Shown in pieces: positions 37,002 to 45,432 of a DNA stretch of 64,000 nucleotides (position 1 is its first letter; every line of letters begins with the position of its first letter). Location: contig NZ_CP095743.1 of the NCBI RefSeq assembly GCF_022049065.2, positions 2,123,001 through 2,187,000 on the forward strand, read 5' to 3'. The position numbers and the translations under genes are program-made. Origin of the DNA: Niallia sp. Man26. Its GTDB lineage: Bacteria > Bacillota > Bacilli > Bacillales > Cytobacillaceae. The notes beneath the pieces were generated by a model. It did not search any database and had not been told where the DNA came from. It saw only the letters and a list, made by a program, of their open reading frames with translations.

Positions 37002-37750
37002 GCTGTCACAACCTTTATACTAGTTTTTTTGCTGTACATCTCTAAAATCTCGCCATCATTACCGTTTGTAATGATAGATGCTTCATGGATGTCGGCAATC
37101 TTTGAAAAATACACTTCAGAAAATTTTGTGTCATCTGCTAGGAAAAACGCTTCTCTTGAAAGCTCAATCGCCTTGCTCTTAACCATTGCTTCCTCTTGAT
37201 CAGGAGTAGTATATCCAAATTCAGGATGAATACCGTTTGTTCCCATGAAGCATTTATCAAAGCGGTACTGGTTTAAGCTTAATAGTGCACCTCTGCCTAC
37301 AAGTGCGTTTGTTCTTTCCTTTACATATCCTCCGATTAGATAGGTTTGGATTCCTGAGGAAAGAAGTTCCTTCATATGCATCAGACCATTTGTCACCACG
37401 ACTATTTTCTTTGTTTGCAAAAAAGGAATCATCTCCGTAACAGTGGAACCAGCATCCAAATAGATACTTTCGCCTTCTTCGACAAGATTTGCAGCATATG
37501 CTGCAATCATTTTCTTTTCTTGAAGGTTTTTGGCTGATTTTTCATCCATGCTCGGTTCGTTCATTTTTCCTTGCAGTCGTGCTGCGCCACCATGAACTCT
37601 TTTTAAAAATCCTTCTTGCTCTAATTGTGTCAAGTCTCTTCTGATTGTGCTTTCAGAAGTTTCCGTCGCGTCTACTAAATCCTGTATTTTAACAATGTTT
37701 TGTTGTTTTAATAATTGCAAAATCAGTGAATGTCTTTCTGGTGTTAACAA
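36998..37750 (-). CDS. fruR: DeoR-family fructose operon repressor
   Basis: A 250-residue DeoR regulator. The N-terminal HTH (residues about 5-55, VDATETSESTIRRDLTQLEQEGFLKRVHGGA) is followed by a sugar-phosphate-binding DeoR C-terminal domain (YLDAGSTVTEMIPFL; VVTNGL; GGYVKERTNALVG). The start is TTG with AAGGA upstream. First gene of the operon, presumably repressing its own promoter until fructose 1-phosphate accumulates. Confidence 0.93.
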   Translation of the reverse strand: MLTPERHSLILQLLKQQNIVKIQDLVDATETSESTIRRDLTQLEQEGFLKRVHGGAARLQGKMNEPSMDEKSAKNLQEKKMIAAYAANLVEEGESIYLDAGSTVTEMIPFLQTKKIVVVTNGLMHMKELLSSGIQTYLIGGYVKERTNALVGRGALLSLNQYRFDKCFMGTNGIHPEFGYTTPDQEEAMVKSKAIELSREAFFLADDTKFSEVYFSKIADIHEASIITNGNDGEILEMYSKKTSIKVVTA

Positions 37751-37799
37751 CTGCCCACATCCTTTCTTTTAATGAACTGGGTTTGTTGTCGATAGACTA

Positions 37800-37828
37800 A
37801 TAATACTGTAACCGATTTCAGATTTCAA
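37800..37828 (-). promoter_or_regulatory. fruRKA promoter with an embedded cre site
   Basis: On the minus strand TTGAAA (37828-37823), 17-bp spacer, TATTAT (37805-37800). The spacer contains TGTAACCGATTTCA (plus strand, 37807-37820), which fits the cre consensus TGWAANCGNTNWCA at every defined position. CcpA binding here would block RNA polymerase directly. TTTTTGAA-type repeats at about 37835-37885 may be FruR sites. Confidence 0.85.
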
Positions 37829-38023
37829 GCATTTTCTTTCAAAAACATTCAAAAAAAATCATATCTTGATAGTTTTTGAACGTTTTATTATTTTTTATAA
37901 TATTTGCAGATTTCCGATTATACGCTCGAACGGTGTCGAAACTTGTAATCTCATTGCAACATTCTACAGTTTCTCCTATAATTAATAACAAGATTCACCA
38001 AATTTCTTAAAGAGGAAAACTAT

Positions 38024-38374
38024 ATGAAAAAACTTTCTTATTATTATCTGGAGTTCATTAAAATCTTAGCGACAATCGTTATCCTGTTTGCATTATTTGG
38101 AACGATAAATGATGTCATCATTCAACTGATTAGTGGAACGTCTTTTCCTGACACATCCATGTTCCAAGGAAAAAGCTATTTACTGCTACTTTTCATAGCA
38201 CAGTTTATTGGTTTTGCGATTATTACAGTTGTCCTATATGTAAATATCATTTCATTTGTTGGATTTAACCAACAAAAGGGACGTAGAAAATTTCCGAAAA
38301 CTTGGGTACAAAAACTGATTATCATTGCACTCCTTTTAATTTTCGCTTTTTATATTGTGCTTCTGTTCCATTAA
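38024..38374 (+). CDS. Small membrane protein, unknown
   Basis: A 116-residue protein with three clear hydrophobic segments (about 10-32, 52-80, 95-115) and a short basic cytosolic loop (NQQKGRRKFPKTW). I do not recognise a family. The ribosome site is AGAGGA, and the gene has its own terminator. Composition resembles small Bacillus membrane proteins of unknown role. Confidence 0.7.
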   Translation: MKKLSYYYLEFIKILATIVILFALFGTINDVIIQLISGTSFPDTSMFQGKSYLLLLFIAQFIGFAIITVVLYVNIISFVGFNQQKGRRKFPKTWVQKLIIIALLLIFAFYIVLLFH

Positions 38375-38488
38375 GAAGTAAATATTTGCGCTAAATTGCT
38401 GAATATGATACTATCAAATCAAGATATAGGTAATTCTATTAAAAAATTATCTATATATAGTGATATCCTTCTTAATTATCCAATCTTT

Positions 38489-38516
38489 CCGCTTCCGATG
38501 AAGCGGTCTTTTTTTG
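38489..38516 (+). terminator. Terminator after the small membrane protein
   Basis: CCGCTT, loop, AAGCGG, then TCTTTTTTT. Confidence 0.75.
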
Positions 38517-38523
38517 TAAAAAA

Positions 38524-38563
38524 AAAGGACCGAGTCTTCTTTTACAAAGATTCGGTCCTTTTT
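38524..38563 (-). terminator. Terminator at the end of the GNAT gene
   Basis: AAAGGACCGA-g-TCTT pairs with AAGA-t-TCGGTCCTTT; on the minus strand it spans the stop codon and runs into a T run. Confidence 0.8.
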
Positions 38564-39093
38564 CTTTCCTTATATTCTGCTTTCGTTATCGCGTAATAAA
38601 GACTCGTAACAGTCATCTCTTCAAAAGCCTTCAGTTGTTCCATTTTTTTATACCTGTAAGTAAAACCGCATTTTTCCTGAACCCGCCCAGACCTGTCATT
38701 GAAATCAAACCGGCCGCACCAAATCACATCTGCATCCAACTGATTAAAGCCATGCTCAAGGATTAATTGAACCGCCTCCGGCATAATTCCTAATCCCCAA
38801 TAATCAGGGTGGAGCGCAAACCCAATTTCCAGCTCTTTCAATCCGGAGCTCTTCTCTCCTTTATATGAATGCAAACCAATACTGCCAATCACCTTGTTTA
38901 AGTCAGGCAACAAAATCGCATAAACTTCTGCTTTCATTAAAAACAACCGAATAATCTGCTTGCTTTCTTCTTCTGTTCTATGGGGCTTCCAGCCAGCGTT
39001 TGGGCCAACTTCTTCTCTTTGCGCATATTCGAAAAGATCGCTTGCATCCGCCAGACTCCAGCTCCGCAACAGCAGTCTGCTGCTTTTTAGCAT
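38542..39093 (-). CDS. GNAT family N-acetyltransferase (RimJ/RimL-like)
   Basis: A 183-residue acetyltransferase of the RimJ/RimL/SpeG group: SSRLLLRSWSLADASDLFEYAQ at the N-terminus, EIGFALHPDYWGLGIMPEAVQLIL as the acetyl-CoA motif, and GRFDFNDRSGRVQEKCGFTY at the C-terminal side. The substrate may be a ribosomal protein or a small molecule. Downstream of the exonuclease pair in the same orientation. Confidence 0.88.
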   Translation of the reverse strand: MLKSSRLLLRSWSLADASDLFEYAQREEVGPNAGWKPHRTEEESKQIIRLFLMKAEVYAILLPDLNKVIGSIGLHSYKGEKSSGLKELEIGFALHPDYWGLGIMPEAVQLILEHGFNQLDADVIWCGRFDFNDRSGRVQEKCGFTYRYKKMEQLKAFEEMTVTSLYYAITKAEYKERKRTESL

Positions 39094-39129
39094 GTGTTCC
39101 CACTCTTTTCTTGTATGTTGTTTAAAAAT

Positions 39130-39858
39130 TTATCTTCTAGCTAGCATTTCATAAATATCCTGCAATGTAACACAGCCTAAGTCCTGCGCTTTTTTTAAAT
39201 AGCGCGACCAAAGCTGCGCAGTCAATCTCGCATCCCCAAGAGCATGATGCCGGTTATTTGCCGGGATGCCATTTAAAGAGCACCAATCCTCCAGACTGAC
39301 AATTGTTTTATTTGGTTCAACAATTTTAAACAAAAAAGCAGTATCAACAACACGGTGTTTAAATGGTGTCTTGAATTGCTTCCAGCACGCAGACTGCATA
39401 AAGTTCTTTTCATGTGACGAATGATGAGCGACAAGTGTATCATTTTCAGCAAACGCAAAAAACTTTACGAGCGCCTCTGATAACAAGGGCGCTTCTTTTG
39501 TGTCCTCATTTCGTATTCCTGTTAGTAACGAAATTTCTTCAGGAATAGGACCATTCGTATTTACCAATGTGTAAAATTCTTCCTCTGTCACTGTACAGCC
39601 CTTTACTTTAACAGCACCAATCGAAATAATCTGGTCGCCCTTATCTGGGAAAAAACCGGTTGTTTCTATATCAAAAACTACTGTCTCAATGTCCTTCAAC
39701 GCCAACTGGGAAGCAATTTCGATTTTCAATTCCTTTTGAAGCTGTCTCATAAATGCATGCTGCTGGGAATTTAATGCCCCTGTTCCTTGATTAAACACAT
39801 TAGAATTCATCTTGCCATATAAGTCTCTCATATATTGAAAAAAAGATTCCACACCCAC
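39130..39858 (-). CDS. DEDDh-type 3'-5' exonuclease (DnaQ-like)
   Basis: An approximately 242-residue RNase T/DnaQ-fold exonuclease. Exo I is VVFDIETTGFFPDKGD, Exo II includes TLVAHHSSHEKNF, and Exo III is the DEDDh pair HHALGDARLTAQL. The frame opens at 39876 inside the upstream gene; the GTG at 39858, preceded by AGGGTG, is the likelier start. It follows a DUF294 nucleotidyltransferase gene almost without a gap. That pairing recurs in Bacillus as I recall, and suggests a joint nucleotide or nucleic-acid task. Confidence 0.85.
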   Translation of the reverse strand: MGVESFFQYMRDLYGKMNSNVFNQGTGALNSQQHAFMRQLQKELKIEIASQLALKDIETVVFDIETTGFFPDKGDQIISIGAVKVKGCTVTEEEFYTLVNTNGPIPEEISLLTGIRNEDTKEAPLLSEALVKFFAFAENDTLVAHHSSHEKNFMQSACWKQFKTPFKHRVVDTAFLFKIVEPNKTIVSLEDWCSLNGIPANNRHHALGDARLTAQLWSRYLKKAQDLGCVTLQDIYEMLARR

Positions 39859-39862
39859 ATTT

Positions 39863-40843
39863 TCACCCTTTTTCAATTAGCCTTTTCACTTGCTGATATA
39901 GCTTGATTCCTTTTCTCAGCAAATGCTTTACCTCTGTTCTTTCTTCCTTTGTCAATTGGTTAATATTTAAGAAATGGACATCACTGTAGTCCTTATCATC
40001 CTGAAATGAAGCTGTGCGATAGGTGAGAATCCGCCGAAAATAGCGCTCATATTCTACCATTAACGGTTCATAGACACCGATCTTCTTCAAATCTGCCATC
40101 CTGCCTAATGTAGAGGTAGCGATAACTCCCTCTTTTATCGCAAGCAGCCTAACTGAATTAACATAAGGCAAATACAGCGTATTCTTCATATGCAGTGAGC
40201 CGCGATGCACTCCTGTCCGCTCCACAAAAAACTGGCCAAAAATGCCGACTCCTTTTTTAATTCTCATCACATTATTTAAAAATCTGACAAGCAAGGCAGG
40301 ATGCTGTTCCCTGTACGCATGGATAACGGATCTTAGCTCGTTTACAAACTCTTTGTTGCCGATAAGTTCTCTGCTGTCATAAAAAATCTGCAAATAACGA
40401 ATTGATTCCCAATTCTCCATTTCCATCCATTTGTTCAGCTGTTCTTGCCATTCTGCAAAGGATTTACACCAAATAGGATTGCTGCTCATAACATTGCCTT
40501 CACAATAAGGATAGCCGACCGTGTTTAGTGCATCACTCACCATCTTACCGAGAGCTAAAAAGTATTCTTGCACAAAAGGAGCATCCTTTTGAAAAATCAT
40601 CCCATGATCTTGATCACTAATGACACCTTGCTCCTTCCTGCCTGCACTTCCTGTTACAAACCAGGCAAAATCACAAGGCGGTTTTCCATGCTCTTTTATA
40701 AACTCCTCATAAACAGCACCAAATGTTTCTGTTAAGATTAAATCATGCTGGTTGTTAAGGGTTTCATTCGTTAAACGTTGAAGTTTCTTAAAACCTTCCT
40801 TCTCTCTCTTTAACTCTAATAATCTTCCATTATATGAGCACAT
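39863..40843 (-). CDS. DUF294 nucleotidyltransferase-like protein
   Basis: A 326-residue protein with a nucleotidyltransferase core: VTGSAGRKEQGVISDQDHGMIF gives the G-S (residues 65-66) and D-Q-D (77-79) metal site of the GlnD/DUF294 class. The C-terminal half is the helical DUF294_C domain. No CBS or cyclic-nucleotide domain is present, unlike many relatives. The frame opens with a GTG at 40861, but the ATG at 40843, seven bases after AAGGAAG, is chosen. The ammonium transporter gene lies just upstream in the same orientation; GlnD-like modification of a nitrogen regulator is possible but unproven. Confidence 0.82.
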   Translation of the reverse strand: MCSYNGRLLELKREKEGFKKLQRLTNETLNNQHDLILTETFGAVYEEFIKEHGKPPCDFAWFVTGSAGRKEQGVISDQDHGMIFQKDAPFVQEYFLALGKMVSDALNTVGYPYCEGNVMSSNPIWCKSFAEWQEQLNKWMEMENWESIRYLQIFYDSRELIGNKEFVNELRSVIHAYREQHPALLVRFLNNVMRIKKGVGIFGQFFVERTGVHRGSLHMKNTLYLPYVNSVRLLAIKEGVIATSTLGRMADLKKIGVYEPLMVEYERYFRRILTYRTASFQDDKDYSDVHFLNINQLTKEERTEVKHLLRKGIKLYQQVKRLIEKG

Positions 40844-40920
40844 CCACGCACTTCCTTGCACATATATAGTTAATAATATTTTAGCATATTTTTTAAAAAA
40901 TGAAGCTTATAAGAAAGGAG

Positions 40921-40946
40921 AAGCCTCACTTTTAAAAGTGAGGCTT
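40921..40946 (-). terminator. Terminator of amtB
   Basis: AAGCCTCACTTT and AAAGTGAGGCTT form a long perfect inverted repeat 15 bp after the amtB stop. Confidence 0.8.
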
Positions 40947-40961
40947 GCTTTATGTCATGTA

Positions 40962-42227
40962 TTAGACGCTTTTTGACTCATCCTTTGGCAAGAACACTTC
41001 TGGATAACCGTATGTTCCATGCTCACTGATGTCTAGACCCATAATCTCCTCTTCTTCTGTTACGCGCAGTCCACTGATCTTTTTAATTACAAACAAGATA
41101 GCAAAGCTGACAACGAATGCGAATAATGCACATGTTACAACACCTAACGCCTGAACACCTAACTGATGGAAGCCGCCGCCGTAGAATAAACCTGGCTGCC
41201 CAACAGTAGCTAACTCTTTCGTTGCGAACAACCCAGTTGACAATGTTCCCCACACCCCTGCAGTACCATGAACAGATAGTGCAAAAATCGGATCATCAAT
41301 TCTTCTGTTCTCAAAGAATCGAACACTGTAGAAAACAAGAATTCCAGCAATTAAACCAATTACAACCGCGCCCCAAGTATCAACGAACGCACATGATGCA
41401 GTGATTGCAACAAGCCCAGCTAATGCTCCATTAAGCGTTGTTGTAATATCTGATTTTCCTAGGACAATCCAAGAGATTAACAATGCAGAAACCGCTCCGG
41501 CAGCTGCAGCTAAGTTTGTATTCAAAGCAACAAACCCGAAGAATCCATCTGCAACAGAAACTGTGCTTCCAGCGTTAAACCCGAACCAGCCGACCCAGAG
41601 AATAAGTACACTCAATGCCGTATACACTTGGTTATGACCGAAAATCGGATTAGCAGAACCATCAGCATTGTATTTACCGATACGAGGCTTTAAGAGAATA
41701 GTAGCAGCAAATGCAGCCATCGCACCTGTTAAATGCACAACCGTTGATCCAGCGAAATCCTGCTTCCCGTGTTCAGCAAGCCAGCCGCCGCCCCAAATCC
41801 AGTGCGCAATGACCGGATATACAATGGCAGAGAATAGAACGGAGAAAATCAAGTAAACTGATAATTTAGCACGTTCTGCAAAACCGCCAAGTGCAATTGT
41901 TAAGGAGATTCCGGCAAATGCAAGCTGGAATACGAAGAATACTGAAGTCTGCAGCGCAGCATCCGGAATTTGTTCACCAGAATAGAAGAACTCTGACATT
42001 CCAACAAAAAAGTTTGCATTTCCTCCAAAAATAAAGCCATAACCGACAGCCCAGAAAACTAATGAAGAAATTCCGAATGTGAAGATTGTTTTGCCGGCAA
42101 TATGACCAGCATTTTTCATTCTTGTGGAACCCGCTTCCAATAATATAAATCCGCCAATCATAAAAATAACTAAAATTGCACCAACCATCGTCCACAAGCT
42201 GTTCATCAAAAATTCTAAATTATCCAT
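40962..42227 (-). CDS. amtB: Ammonium transporter
   Basis: A 421-residue Amt/Rh channel with eleven membrane segments. The family signature DFAGSTVVHLTGAMAAFAA (with the first pore His in the V-H-L-T-G context) and the second pore His in SVHGTAGVWGTLSTG are present, as is FFVFQLAFAGISLTIALGG. It imports NH4+/NH3 under nitrogen limitation. Homologous to B. subtilis NrgA. No glnK/nrgB gene follows, unlike the usual amtB-glnK pair; a DUF294 gene follows instead. A TnrA/GlnR box lies upstream. Confidence 0.95.
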   Translation of the reverse strand: MDNLEFLMNSLWTMVGAILVIFMIGGFILLEAGSTRMKNAGHIAGKTIFTFGISSLVFWAVGYGFIFGGNANFFVGMSEFFYSGEQIPDAALQTSVFFVFQLAFAGISLTIALGGFAERAKLSVYLIFSVLFSAIVYPVIAHWIWGGGWLAEHGKQDFAGSTVVHLTGAMAAFAATILLKPRIGKYNADGSANPIFGHNQVYTALSVLILWVGWFGFNAGSTVSVADGFFGFVALNTNLAAAAGAVSALLISWIVLGKSDITTTLNGALAGLVAITASCAFVDTWGAVVIGLIAGILVFYSVRFFENRRIDDPIFALSVHGTAGVWGTLSTGLFATKELATVGQPGLFYGGGFHQLGVQALGVVTCALFAFVVSFAILFVIKKISGLRVTEEEEIMGLDISEHGTYGYPEVFLPKDESKSV

Positions 42228-42268
42228 TAAGTCATTTTCCCCCTTTTTGTAATTTAGTTTACATGAAG

Positions 42269-42285
42269 TGTCATATAATCTAACA
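42269..42285. promoter_or_regulatory. TnrA/GlnR box upstream of amtB
   Basis: TGTCA-TATAATC-TAACA fits TGTNA-N7-TNACA exactly. It is centred about 50 bp upstream of the amtB start, so amtB is expected to respond to nitrogen limitation. The rest of the 328-bp gap between amtB and the YjcZ gene holds only AT-rich sequence and the YjcZ terminator. Confidence 0.85.
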
Positions 42286-42521
42286 CTTGATAAACCTTAT
42301 TTTACCGATATAAAAAATTCTGTCAATATTTTTTATAAATTTAATTTTCTAAAAACTTAAATTATTTTAACTAAGCTTCTCTTTCCCTATCTCTAATACG
42401 CTTTCCAGATATTTATGTATAAAACTTACTGCATAGATGAAGATTCAACAAACTGTTAACAGATGGTATTCCATGCTATCCCAATCACCAACTTACGTAA
42501 CAAAAGTTGACATAAACAAAA

Positions 42522-42547
42522 AAAGCCAGCCTTTTCAGGCCAGCTTT
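42522..42547 (-). terminator. Terminator after the YjcZ-type gene
   Basis: AAAGCcAGCC and GGCcAGCTTT form the stem with a TTTTCA loop; on the minus strand it is followed by TTTTTTTG. Confidence 0.75.
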
Positions 42548-42555
42548 AAAAATTA

Positions 42556-42681
42556 TTAGCAAATCAATGTTGCACCAACAATGATTAATAGTATAAACAA
42601 TACAACGATCAACGCAAAGCCGCCACCATAACCGCCGCAGCCTCCGCCGTAACCATATCCGCCATATCCGTAACCGTACAT
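42556..42681 (-). CDS. YjcZ family sporulation peptide
   Basis: A 41-residue peptide starting [17 protein letters not shown], followed by a hydrophobic tail [20 protein letters not shown]. This is the pattern of the YjcZ-type sporulation proteins: a Gly/Tyr-rich head and one membrane segment. GGGAGA precedes the ATG. It lies on the opposite reading of a long Arg-rich frame that is only a shadow. Probably expressed late in sporulation. Confidence 0.85.
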   Translation of the reverse strand: MYGYGYGGYGYGGGCGGYGGGFALIVVLFILLIIVGATLIC

Positions 42682-42790
42682 AGAACATCTCCCTTTCTGA
42701 TTTCGTATTTGCAGCTTTTTTCGTGTTTCCTTTGCTGCTTGCTACAAAATCATCTTATGCGGTAAATGTCTATTTGGCTGGGTGTTTGCC

Positions 42791-43477
42791 TTAATTTTCG
42801 CTAAAAACCTTGTTTTTTTCAGAGTGATTCGATACTGCTGCCAATACACGCTCTGTTTGGAGCTGTGGATTGTTTGATGCGCTGATTTCGGAAATAAGTG
42901 CGACACCGTCGCCGCCTGCTTCCATTACTGGTGTGGCATTAGCCGCGGTTATCCCGCCAATTCCAACAATGGGTATGTCGGTATTTTGTCTCCTTACATC
43001 CTTAATTAATATTGTACCACGCACTTCTTTTGCATCTTTTTTTGTATTCGTTGGGTAAATGGGGCCAATCCCTATATAATCAGCACCTGCTAATATTGCT
43101 GCCTCTACTTCCGCGAGACTGTGTGCAGACACACCAAGAATTTTATCACCGATTTTTTCTCTGACTGAATGTGCCGTTTCATCATCCTGACCAATATGCA
43201 CACCGTCTGCATTTAGTTCTACTGCTAAATCTACATCATCATTAACAATGAATGGAACTTTATAAGATTTACAAAGCTGCTGAAGCTTTTTGGCAAGCTC
43301 CTTTTTAGCAGAACCAACGAGGGCATTCTCTCCTTTTTCACGGAACTGGAACATAGTGATGCCCCCTTTCAGCGCTTGTGTAAGCACTTCTTCCGGAGGC
43401 AGCTTGCTGTTATTACTGCCCATAATAAAATAAAGCTTCATCAGCTGCTTCATTTCCTGCACTGTGTATTTCTCCAT
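42791..43477 (-). CDS. thiE: Thiamine-phosphate synthase
   Basis: A 228-residue TIM barrel that joins HMP diphosphate and HET phosphate. It has GGITMFQFREKG (diphosphate contact), FIVNDDVDLAVELNADGVHIGQ with the Mg-binding Asp, and IPIVGIGGITAAN. The open frame begins at 43534, inside thiD, but AGGGAGAAAGG lies before the ATG at 43477, which gives the usual length. Last gene of thiMDE. Confidence 0.94.
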   Translation of the reverse strand: MEKYTVQEMKQLMKLYFIMGSNNSKLPPEEVLTQALKGGITMFQFREKGENALVGSAKKELAKKLQQLCKSYKVPFIVNDDVDLAVELNADGVHIGQDDETAHSVREKIGDKILGVSAHSLAEVEAAILAGADYIGIGPIYPTNTKKDAKEVRGTILIKDVRRQNTDIPIVGIGGITAANATPVMEAGGDGVALISEISASNNPQLQTERVLAAVSNHSEKNKVFSEN

Positions 43478-43494
43478 GACCTTTCTCCCTTTCC

Positions 43495-44307
43495 CTACTG
43501 TAATGATGATGCACGCATCTTTGCATAAGCCCAATGATTAGTTGGGCCATGCCCTTGGCCTATGTTCAAATCATGCTTTATTGCTAAATAAACAAATTCC
43601 TTGGCCGTCTCAAATGATTGGCGAACAGACAGCCCGTTTGCCAGAGATGCTGCCATTGCTGCTGCAAAGGTGCAGCCTGTTCCGTGCGTGTTCTTCGTAT
43701 TCAGTCTTTTTGAGTCAAGAGTAAAAAAGACACTGCCATCATAAAGCAAATCAACAAGGTTATCCCCATCACCGTGACCGCCCTTTATTACAACATACTT
43801 AGCACCCATGCTATGCAGCAAAACAGCAGCTTCCTTCCTTTCGTCCATACTGCGAATCGACAAGCCTGTCAGAACTTCGGCCTCTGGGATATTCGGTGTA
43901 ATGACTGTTGCTAATGGGATAAGATGCTCCTTCAAGGCGGTAACTGCAGCATTTTGCAGCAAGCTCGCTCCCCCCTTTGCAATCATAACAGGATCTACTA
44001 CAATGTTCTTCCATTCATATTGCCTGATTTTTGCTGCAACAAGCTCGATAATACCACTGTCAAAGAGCATACCCGTCTTAATAGCATCTGTGCCGATATC
44101 TGTGGCGACTGCGTCAATCTGTTTTTCAATTGATTCCAAAGACATAGGATAAACAGCAGCTACTCCTAAAGTGTTTTGTGCTGTTACTGCTGTAATGGCT
44201 GACATGCCGTACACACCGAGCTCCTGAAATGTCTTTAAATCTGCCTGAATACCTGCACCGCCTCCAGAATCTGAGCCGGCAATTGTCAAGGCTATTCTTT
44301 GCTTCAT
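43495..44307 (-). CDS. thiD: Hydroxymethylpyrimidine/phosphomethylpyrimidine kinase
   Basis: A 270-residue ribokinase-fold kinase that phosphorylates HMP and HMP-P. ALTIAGSDSGGGAGIQADLKTF is the substrate-binding N-terminus, VVDPVMIAKGG binds substrate, and NTHGTGCTFAAAMAA holds the catalytic residues. AGGTG lies seven bases upstream of the ATG at 44307, immediately after the thiM stop; an upstream GTG at 44316 would overlap thiM. In this salvage operon it works with thiM and thiE. Confidence 0.94.
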   Translation of the reverse strand: MKQRIALTIAGSDSGGGAGIQADLKTFQELGVYGMSAITAVTAQNTLGVAAVYPMSLESIEKQIDAVATDIGTDAIKTGMLFDSGIIELVAAKIRQYEWKNIVVDPVMIAKGGASLLQNAAVTALKEHLIPLATVITPNIPEAEVLTGLSIRSMDERKEAAVLLHSMGAKYVVIKGGHGDGDNLVDLLYDGSVFFTLDSKRLNTKNTHGTGCTFAAAMAASLANGLSVRQSFETAKEFVYLAIKHDLNIGQGHGPTNHWAYAKMRASSLQ

Positions 44308-44308
44308 A

Positions 44309-45136
44309 TCACTCACCTGCTTGCATTGTTATTTTTTTATAGTTCCTAACATCCTCTTCAGCAATGCTGTATAACGCATCTAAAAACGCTGTCTGAAAGC
44401 TGCCCGGGCCAATTTCCGGCTTATTATCTACAACTTTTTCAGCGGCAATCCCATAAACAGCCAGACCGCTAGCTGCTGCAAGGAGCACGTCTTGTTCCAC
44501 AGCGATAAACGCAGCCAGAACAGACGATAGCAGGCAGCCTGCGCCAGTCACTTTTGTCATGATAGGATGACCATTGCCAACATAATAAATTTCCTGCCCG
44601 TTTGTCACAACATCCTTCTCTCCTGTAATACATACAGGTGCACCGATTTTTTGCGAGGCTTTAACAGCGATTTCTGCATGATCATCTAAGGAAGAAACAG
44701 AATCCACTCCTCTTATTTCTGCTGCCATTCCGGCAACATTTGCAACCTCGGCAGCATTCCCCCTCAATAACGTTATATTAACCTCTTGCAAAATACGCTG
44801 AATGGAAGTGGTGCGAAAAGCCGTTGCACCAGCTCCAACTGGATCTAGAATTACTGGTGTATTAGCAGCGTTCGCTGCTTTTCCGGCAATAATCATGCTT
44901 GTTACATTGTCAGCATTTAATGTACCGATATTTAACACGAGAGCATCTGCTATTGATGCCATATCTGCAACCTCTTCTTTCGCATAAGCCATCACAGGAG
45001 AAGCGCCAATTGCCAGCAATCCATTTGCAGTGAAATTGGTGACAACTACATTCGTGATATTATGGATAAGCGGCGTTTTCTCTCTTAATCTGGTAAGAAG
45101 CTCTTCTGCTGTTGGGTTGTGTTTTACTGATGTCAT
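44309..45136 (-). CDS. thiM: Hydroxyethylthiazole kinase
   Basis: A 275-residue ribokinase-like enzyme phosphorylating 4-methyl-5-hydroxyethylthiazole. It has PLIHNITNVVVTNFTANGLLAIGASPVMA, LDPVGAGATAFR and the catalytic Cys/anion-hole KVTGAGCLLSSVLAAF. The open frame begins at 45169, but the ATG at 45136 with AGGG upstream gives the standard N-terminus. First gene after the TPP riboswitch. Confidence 0.94.
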   Translation of the reverse strand: MTSVKHNPTAEELLTRLREKTPLIHNITNVVVTNFTANGLLAIGASPVMAYAKEEVADMASIADALVLNIGTLNADNVTSMIIAGKAANAANTPVILDPVGAGATAFRTTSIQRILQEVNITLLRGNAAEVANVAGMAAEIRGVDSVSSLDDHAEIAVKASQKIGAPVCITGEKDVVTNGQEIYYVGNGHPIMTKVTGAGCLLSSVLAAFIAVEQDVLLAAASGLAVYGIAAEKVVDNKPEIGPGSFQTAFLDALYSIAEEDVRNYKKITMQAGE

Positions 45137-45254
45137 TTTTTCATCCCTGCCTTCTAGTATTATTTCCAAACAAAAAAGCTTATGTTTAAAGTAACTCGGA
45201 AAATGTCGTTAGACCTTCGGGAGTTTACAAAAACATAAGCTTAAAAACGAAAAA

Positions 45255-45276
45255 ACACTTTGCCTAAACAAAGTGT
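45255..45276 (-). terminator. Riboswitch expression-platform terminator
   Basis: ACACTTTG and CAAAGTGT; on the minus strand it follows the TPP aptamer and runs into a T run (45249-45254). Ligand-bound aptamer should favour this hairpin. Confidence 0.88.
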
Positions 45277-45287
45277 CTATTATTATG

Positions 45288-45375
45288 TACACTCCCTGCG
45301 CTGGCATTATCCAACAGGTTCATACGGTCGATGACAGTTAGTCATCCTCTCAGCCTGATTCCACAAGCTCCCGTT
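45288..45375 (-). promoter_or_regulatory. TPP riboswitch (thi element) upstream of thiMDE
   Basis: On the minus strand the element has the conserved GGCTGAGAGGATG, GACCGTATGAACCTG and GGATAATGCCAGCGCAGGGA segments. The order and spacing match the THI box closely, and the transcription terminator follows. It turns off thiamine salvage genes when TPP is plentiful. Confidence 0.96.
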
Positions 45376-45432
45376 AAATATTTTATTACTATTATCTTAT
45401 AAGAACAGTGGAAATTTTGCAAGATTATCAAA

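Noticed and set aside
42485..42688. A 67-residue Arg/Cys/Trp-rich minus-strand frame over the YjcZ gene
   Set aside because: It reads the Gly/Tyr-rich YjcZ codons in another frame and runs through the terminator; the 41-residue YjcZ frame has the ribosome site and the family pattern.
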